Shown one piece after another: positions 6,663-10,781 of a stretch of DNA of 10,781 nucleotides. Numbering within the stretch: position 1 is the first letter of the stretch; each line of letters starts with the position of its first letter. The stretch lies in NCBI GenBank assembly GCA_031256615.1, contig JAIRQG010000013.1, forward strand, positions 1-10,781, written 5' to 3'. A program made the position numbers and the translations under genes. The stretch is from Candidatus Methanoplasma sp. Its GTDB lineage: Archaea; Thermoplasmatota; Thermoplasmata; Methanomassiliicoccales; Methanomethylophilaceae. The notes beneath the pieces were generated by a model. That model searched no databases. It was given only the letters and a program-made list of their open reading frames with translations, and had not been told where the DNA came from.

Positions 6663-7694
6663 ATGCGGATCCTCGAAAGAGATATCAACGGCGGGAACGT
6701 GAGAATACTGCTGGAGGCTGACGAAGACGTCTGGCATCTTTTCAACGTTCTTACGGTGGGGGATCTGGTCACCGCTTCGACCACAAGAAGGGAAGAAAAA
6801 CAGGCAGACAAACTGAGGGCGGAGAGAGCGGAAAAGAAACGGATGACCCTCGGCATAAGGATGGAGAAGATAGAATTCTCCGAGGACGACATCCGGCTGA
6901 GGGTCCTCGGGACCATCGAGACCGGACCGCAGGATATCGGCCAGCACCATGCTCTTATTTTCGAGACGGGGGACAATCTTCTCATCACAAAAACAAAATG
7001 GAAGGATTCGCAGCTGGACAGGCTGGACAGGGCCGTCAGGGATTCCAGGAAACCGAAGATATTGTTCATCTCTCTTGACCAGGATGACGCAACGATAGCT
7101 GTGTTAAGACAGTTCGGATTGAAAGAGGTCGCAAGCATCAGATCGATGAGGTCCGGAAAGCAATACGAAGAGAGGTCCAAAGAGGACAGTTACCATTCGG
7201 AGATCATCTCTAAAGTTGAGCCTTTTATCGCGGAGAACATGCCGATAGTTCTCCTCGGCCCCGGCTTTGAGAAGGAGTCCCTTGCCGAAGAGCTCAAGAG
7301 CAAAGGTTACAGAGGAATGCACGTGCACCACACTGGCCAATCGGGGATGGCGGGGGTCAACGAGGTCATCAAGACCGGAATGGGCGCCAGCATTCTGAGG
7401 GAATCCTCCGTGGGAATAGAGATGGAGGCTGTGGAGAAGCTTATGGCGGAGATCGGAAAGGACGGACTCGCCACTTACGGCCCGAAAGAAATAAAGAACG
7501 CCGCCAACGCAGGTGCGGTGGATACCCTCCTTATTCTGGATTCCGCATTAAGAGAAGAGGACCTGGACGGCCTCATCAGAACGGTGGAGGCCCAACAGGG
7601 GAAGGTCCTTGTGGTGTCGGGGCAGCACGACGCCGGGAGAGAACTTTCCGCGCTCGGCGGTATGGGGGCATTGCTTAGGTATAAGCAACAATAA
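6663..7694 (+). CDS. pelA: mRNA surveillance / ribosome rescue protein pelota (Dom34)
   Basis: Pelota is the eRF1-like factor that enters stalled ribosomes with aEF1A and, together with ABCE1, splits them. From the chosen start it has 343 residues, the normal archaeal length. The N-terminal Sm-like domain (about 1-130) has the hallmark EADEDVWHLFNVLTVGDLV (18-36) and TRREEKQADKLRAERAEKKRMTLGI, with a later TGPQDIGQHH. The central domain (about 131-260) includes ISLDQDDATIAVLRQFG, LLGPGFEKESLAEEL and VHHTGQSGMAGVNEV. The C-terminal eRF1_3/L7Ae-like domain (about 262-343) includes TYGPKEIKNAANAGAVDTLLI and ends GGMGALLRY. Three in-frame starts exist: TTG 6621, ATG 6657 and ATG 6663. I chose 6663 because homologues begin directly at 'MRI..RD', but the other two cannot be excluded; the TTG would add 14 residues with no family match that I know. 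It is divergent from carA, with a T-rich terminator just after the stop. Confidence 0.94.
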   Translation: MRILERDINGGNVRILLEADEDVWHLFNVLTVGDLVTASTTRREEKQADKLRAERAEKKRMTLGIRMEKIEFSEDDIRLRVLGTIETGPQDIGQHHALIFETGDNLLITKTKWKDSQLDRLDRAVRDSRKPKILFISLDQDDATIAVLRQFGLKEVASIRSMRSGKQYEERSKEDSYHSEIISKVEPFIAENMPIVLLGPGFEKESLAEELKSKGYRGMHVHHTGQSGMAGVNEVIKTGMGASILRESSVGIEMEAVEKLMAEIGKDGLATYGPKEIKNAANAGAVDTLLILDSALREEDLDGLIRTVEAQQGKVLVVSGQHDAGRELSALGGMGALLRYKQQ

Positions 7695-7695
7695 T

Positions 7696-7704
7696 CTTTT
7701 TTTC
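7696..7704 (+). terminator. T-run terminator after pelA
   Basis: A run of seven T (7697-7703) flanked by C starts 3 nt after the pelA stop. Oligo-T on the non-template strand, without a required hairpin, is the usual intrinsic terminator in archaea. No stable stem precedes it. Confidence 0.6.
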
Positions 7705-7718
7705 TATAGATATCATCA

Positions 7719-7728
7719 TATATATTTT
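7719..7728 (+). promoter_or_regulatory. AT-rich promoter candidate 1 for the homocitrate synthase gene
   Basis: TATATATTTT lies in the AT-rich spacer after the pelA terminator. If used as box A, transcription would begin near 7750, leaving a leader of about 85 nt to ATG 7835. It competes with the T-rich candidate at 7746-7754, and the sequence alone does not choose between them. Confidence 0.3.
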
Positions 7729-7745
7729 AAGGAACCATTAGAAAG

Positions 7746-7754
7746 TTTTTAATT
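7746..7754 (+). promoter_or_regulatory. AT-rich promoter candidate 2 for the homocitrate synthase gene
   Basis: TTTTTAATT is centred about 26 nt before 7776, which would give a leader of roughly 60 nt to ATG 7835. A short inverted pair, TTGTCA (7753-7758) and TGACAA (7783-7788), brackets the predicted initiation point and could be an operator, although six-base arms are weak evidence. Confidence 0.3.
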
Positions 7755-7819
7755 GTCATCATACACTCACCTACTTTGCAGCTGACAACAACCAGATGTT
7801 TTCTAGAGATAGGTCTCAA

Positions 7820-7829
7820 GGGGAGTTGA
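7820..7829 (+). promoter_or_regulatory. Ribosome binding site deciding the homocitrate synthase start
   Basis: GGGGAGTTGA is the strongest Shine-Dalgarno-like sequence of the window. It lies 5 nt before ATG 7835 and downstream of the in-frame ATG at 7796, so it favours the shorter protein starting MKTADEVYEI. Confidence 0.65.
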
Positions 7830-7834
7830 GAAAG

Positions 7835-9010
7835 ATGAAAACAGCAGATGAGGTTTACGAGATACTGAATAAACATGATGTGTGCATTTGTGACACCACA
7901 CTCAGAGACGGGGAACAAGCGGCAGAGATCGTATTCTCAAATGTAGAGAAATATAGGATCGCCCAGCTTTTGGACGATGCAGGCGTTCAGCAGATAGAGG
8001 CGGGCATTCCGGCAATGGGCTCTGACGAGAAAAGAGCGGTGAAACACATAGCGCAAATGAAGCTCAATGCATCCATACTCGGATGGAACCGCGCAAACAT
8101 GGAGGACGTGAAAACCAGCCTGGCCTGCGACGTTGACTCCGTTGCCATTTCGATGTCTTCGTCGGATATCCATATAGAACACAAGCTCAAGAAAAGCAGA
8201 GAATGGGTCCTTGAACAGATAGATCAGTGCGTATCATACGCCAAATCCCACGGACTGTATATCTCATGCAACGCAGAGGATGCTTCCAGAGCCGACTTGG
8301 ACTTCCTGCTCCTGTTCGCACAGACCGCCAAGGATGCGGGTGCCGACAGGCTAAGATATTGCGACACCATCGGAAGAGAAGACCCTTTCACATGCGCGGA
8401 AAGAGTTGAAAAAATAATCAAGGAGGTCGGAATAGAGGTGGAAATGCACACTCACAACGACTTCGGCATGGCTACCGCCAACAGCATGGCGGGGATCAGA
8501 TCGGGCGCGAGATTCCTGAGCACAACGGTCTTGGGCATAGGCGAAAGAGCAGGCAACACCCCTCTTGAGGAAGCCGTCATGGCATGCAAGCATATTTTCA
8601 ATAAAAGCACCGGCATAGACCCGCTGAAACTTAAGCCGCTGGCGGAGTTCGTATCAGTGGCGGCCAGAAGAAGCATAAGCGTCTCAAAGCCCTTCCTTGG
8701 AGCGAATTGCTTTGCGCATGAGGCCGGTATCCACGCAGACGGCATAATAAAAGATGCCAAGAACTACGAACCGTATGACCCGAGCGAGGTCGGCCTTGAA
8801 AGGAGGATAGTGATAGGCAAGCACTCCGGAAGGAACACCATCATTACAGACCTGTCTCACAGAGGCATCAAGCTCTCCGATCAAGAAGCGATAGATCTTT
8901 TGGAGAGGGTAAGGAAAGCTGCGGTCAAACTGCACAGATGCATATCCTCTGAGGAACTGTACTCTATGTACAAGGACATGCTTGACGGCGAAGACCCCTT
9001 CGACGATTAA
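7835..9010 (+). CDS. Homocitrate synthase family protein (NifV/AksA type)
   Basis: The family condenses acetyl-CoA with a 2-oxoacid; homocitrate synthases use 2-oxoglutarate. In methanogens AksA does this on the route to coenzyme B, and NifV supplies homocitrate for the nitrogenase cofactor. The 391-residue product is a DRE-TIM barrel enzyme: DTTLRDGEQ (20-28) gives the metal-binding Asp20 and catalytic Arg24, MHTHNDFG (204-211) gives the metal ligands His205 and His207, and GERAGNTPLEE (236-246) gives Asn241. FAHEAGIHADGI (293-304) and VIGKHSGRNTI (326-336) are family signatures. It lacks the C-terminal LeuA regulatory domain, arguing against isopropylmalate synthase. SCNAEDASRADLDF and LRYCDTIGREDPF look closer to NifV than to AksA as I remember them. 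No nif, aks or lysine genes are adjacent, so the pathway is open; citramalate or isopropylmalate synthase is possible. ATG 7835 is preferred to ATG 7796 because of its ribosome site. Confidence 0.9.
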   Translation: MKTADEVYEILNKHDVCICDTTLRDGEQAAEIVFSNVEKYRIAQLLDDAGVQQIEAGIPAMGSDEKRAVKHIAQMKLNASILGWNRANMEDVKTSLACDVDSVAISMSSSDIHIEHKLKKSREWVLEQIDQCVSYAKSHGLYISCNAEDASRADLDFLLLFAQTAKDAGADRLRYCDTIGREDPFTCAERVEKIIKEVGIEVEMHTHNDFGMATANSMAGIRSGARFLSTTVLGIGERAGNTPLEEAVMACKHIFNKSTGIDPLKLKPLAEFVSVAARRSISVSKPFLGANCFAHEAGIHADGIIKDAKNYEPYDPSEVGLERRIVIGKHSGRNTIITDLSHRGIKLSDQEAIDLLERVRKAAVKLHRCISSEELYSMYKDMLDGEDPFDD

Positions 9011-9015
9011 ACAGC

Positions 9016-10764
9016 TTACAAATCAGTGCTGGATCTGCTTCTGAATGCATAGATCAGCACTATTACCCCTATTCCGACTATCATTGCGATTATGTGCTCT
9101 ATAAGCCCAACGCTGCTCGGTACCAATATCAGTATGGCAAATGCGAATACGATCACAAGCACCCAGTTGTTCACCCTCACGAATGCTTTGTGGAACTTTA
9201 TGATCCTTTTCTGAAGGTTGCCTTCCCCTCTCTCCGCCGCCCTTCTTTCAGAATCGATAAGCACTTTCTCAACGAACTTAAGGTGTTTCACCAGGCTGTA
9301 CAGCGGAATGGCAATGGCCACGAAGTTTATCGCAAGCACTATGGTGTCGCATATTGAGCGCGATATCCCTCCGCCCGTGTTGTCGTAAATGAAATCCGCT
9401 ATACCGGACGCAAATACGAAGAACACGATCTCTATCAAAAACAACAAGAGGACTATCACATATGCGAGGACCGCCCTCTCTTTGAATCTGGATGATGTGG
9501 ATTTTGATGACAGCGCTATCTTCGAATAGTGATTTTCCCTTATGGACTCCGCTTTATGCAATGTGCTGATAAGGAATTTGGGAGAATTGTTGTAGATAAA
9601 GTCGCATATTTTCCCAGAGCGGCTGGTAAAGACCGGCAGGTCCACCATTGACACCAGCGCCGCACTTACCACAGATGTGTAGAAGGACTCGGTCAATACT
9701 CCTGCATCCAGCCCTGCTTTCGCTATTATGAATGCGAACTCTCCCATGACCACCAGGCTTACGGAGGACATGAATCCTATGCGCATAGGCCTATTGCCTA
9801 TGAAGTAAGCAAAGAGAACGGTTCCGGTCTTCAGCACTGCATATACTGCAAACATCAGGAGCATCAGGACCAGATTATCGATGAGCCCCTGCGGAGATAT
9901 CTCCAAGCCTACCGAAATGAAGAACATCGCCATGAAAATATCTTTCATCGGCGTTATGTCGTGCTCTATCGTACTCTGTGAGGAGGCTTGGGATACGACC
10001 ACCCCCATAAGGAACGCGCCAATTGCCATGGACATTCCTATCCACACCGACATCAGGGCCATCGCAAAACTCAATCCCACCGATGTCACCAACAGGATCT
10101 CGTTCGGCATCTTTGCCGCGATCCAATCCAGTGCGCGGGGAACAAAGAGGATACCAATGGATACTGCCGCGATCATGAATAAAAGTATGATCATGACCAT
10201 CCAGACAAGAGACTCCAGCTCCATCGCGCTCCCTGTCAGCAACGGAGATGCCATGGACAGTATCACGACCTGCGCAACATCTTCCACGACTGTGATGAGA
10301 ACTATGGTCTCGATGTCTTCTTTTGAAAGCTTTCCCTGATCTTTCAGGACAGTTGTCACCACTGCGGTGCTTGACCCTGAGATTATCGCCCCAAAAAGGA
10401 TCGATGTGATGGGGTCCCACCCCATGAAGAGCCCGAAAATGTATCCTCCGCTGACCATCAGAGGTATCTGTATAAGGGCGACCATGACGGCAAATGCTCC
10501 GGCTTTCTTCAGTTTCTTAAGATTGAGCTCCATGCCGATGCAGAACATGAGCAGGACCAATCCCATCGATGAAAGAATGCTTATGATACTTTCCGTTTCC
10601 GCGGACTCGCCTACCCAATAGTTTGCTAGGATTATTCCTGCAACGAGATATCCGATAATGGCGGGCATCCTCAGTTTCTTGAAAATGACAGAACATATCC
10701 CCGCTACAAGCAGCAGGAACGTCATGTTCAAAAGAAACGTCGCTTCATCCAATAATCCACCCAA
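9016..10764 (-). CDS. CPA2-family cation:proton antiporter (KefB/NapA-like) with an extra C-terminal membrane domain
   Basis: This integral membrane protein exchanges Na+ or K+ for H+. Residues about 8-380 form the CPA2 exchanger core, with LRMPAIIGYLVAGIILA (31-47), FCIGMELNLKKLKK (74-87), SGSSTAVVTTVLKDQGKL (129-146), the ion-binding pair Glu161-Asp162 in VVEDVAQVV, a conserved Lys313 in VLKTGTVLF, and VSLVVMGEFAFIIAKAGL (335-352). Instead of a cytosolic RCK/TrkA-N domain there is a polar linker (about 381-430), then about four more hydrophobic segments (432-453, 470-491, 533-549, 553-574) with a charged loop at 493-530. Substrate and stoichiometry cannot be read from the sequence. The start is uncertain: an in-frame TAA lies four codons before TTG 10764, so translation begins at TTG 10764, TTG 10752 (leaderless distance from TATAAG at the edge) or ATG 10725. 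It converges on the homocitrate synthase gene with a 5-nt gap. Confidence 0.9.
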   Translation of the reverse strand: MGGLLDEATFLLNMTFLLLVAGICSVIFKKLRMPAIIGYLVAGIILANYWVGESAETESIISILSSMGLVLLMFCIGMELNLKKLKKAGAFAVMVALIQIPLMVSGGYIFGLFMGWDPITSILFGAIISGSSTAVVTTVLKDQGKLSKEDIETIVLITVVEDVAQVVILSMASPLLTGSAMELESLVWMVMIILLFMIAAVSIGILFVPRALDWIAAKMPNEILLVTSVGLSFAMALMSVWIGMSMAIGAFLMGVVVSQASSQSTIEHDITPMKDIFMAMFFISVGLEISPQGLIDNLVLMLLMFAVYAVLKTGTVLFAYFIGNRPMRIGFMSSVSLVVMGEFAFIIAKAGLDAGVLTESFYTSVVSAALVSMVDLPVFTSRSGKICDFIYNNSPKFLISTLHKAESIRENHYSKIALSSKSTSSRFKERAVLAYVIVLLLFLIEIVFFVFASGIADFIYDNTGGGISRSICDTIVLAINFVAIAIPLYSLVKHLKFVEKVLIDSERRAAERGEGNLQKRIIKFHKAFVRVNNWVLVIVFAFAILILVPSSVGLIEHIIAMIVGIGVIVLIYAFRSRSSTDL

Positions 10765-10773
10765 ATCCGTATA

Positions 10774-10781
10774 CTCTTATA
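10774..10781 (-). promoter_or_regulatory. Possible box A element for the antiporter gene, at the window edge
   Basis: On the minus strand the window begins TATAAGAG. The TATAA core lies 26-29 nt before TTG 10752, which would make a leaderless message starting MDEATF. The element may continue outside the window, so the call is weak. Confidence 0.3.

Noticed and set aside
6581..7180. Minus-strand frame of 199 codons opposite pelA
   Set aside because: Serine-rich shadow of a clearly conserved pelota gene; no independent support.
7701..7744. Inverted pair TTTCTA (7701-7706) and TAGAAA (7739-7744) as a hairpin or riboswitch
   Set aside because: Six AT-rich base pairs with a 32-nt loop are unstable and expected by chance in such sequence; no known riboswitch fold was seen.
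7796..7834. Upstream ATG 7796 as the homocitrate synthase start
   Set aside because: It adds 13 residues (MFSRDRSQGELRK) outside the family's usual N-terminus and has no ribosome site, while a strong one lies 5 nt before ATG 7835. It cannot be fully excluded.
1..10781. CRISPR array, tRNA/rRNA, insertion sequence, phage or defence island
   Set aside because: No regularly spaced direct repeats, tRNA-like folds, transposase or integrase motifs, or terminal inverted repeats were seen by eye; all genes are housekeeping or envelope types. A tRNAscan or ISfinder run could confirm this.

Overview
The window looks like an ordinary chromosomal stretch of a euryarchaeon, most probably from the Thermoplasmata/Methanomassiliicoccales side of the tree. 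The archaeal assignment rests on a Pth2-type peptidyl-tRNA hydrolase, a pelota (Dom34) ribosome-rescue factor, AT-rich box A-like elements at leaderless or near-leaderless distance from start codons, and a cell-surface protein with an N-terminal signal segment and a C-terminal membrane anchor. The pelota sequence resembles, from memory, Thermoplasma and Methanosarcina homologues. A NifV/AksA-type homocitrate synthase would suit a methanogen. The lineage is an inference; no marker here fixes it.

Layout, left to right. Positions 1-393 (minus) hold the first 131 codons of a small unknown protein that runs off the left edge. It diverges from pth2 (470-850, plus), and a 76-nt spacer carries two back-to-back promoter-like elements. 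Next comes a secreted, C-terminally anchored beta-rich surface protein (907-2232, plus). It converges with only 1 nt of spacing on the carAB operon (minus; carA 5437-6522, carB 2234-5440, ATGA overlap), which makes carbamoyl phosphate for pyrimidines and arginine. Divergent from carA is pelA (about 6663-7694, plus), ending in a T-run terminator. A 140-nt AT-rich spacer then leads to a homocitrate synthase-family gene (7835-9010, plus). That gene converges with a 5-nt gap on a CPA2 cation/proton antiporter (9016 to about 10764, minus), which carries an extra C-terminal membrane domain in place of a nucleotide-binding RCK domain.

Functionally these are mostly housekeeping genes: translation quality control (pth2, pelA), carbamoyl phosphate synthesis (carAB), homocitrate formation and ion homeostasis. 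Apart from carAB they appear to be separate transcription units that alternate in direction. I found no CRISPR array, insertion sequence, tRNA, rRNA, integrase or toxin-antitoxin pair, and no convincing new multi-gene system. The items most worth a second look are the truncated left-edge gene with a DUF2703-like layout, the antiporter's extra C-terminal domain, the unknown surface protein, the nearly abutting convergent gene ends, and the question of which pathway the homocitrate synthase serves.
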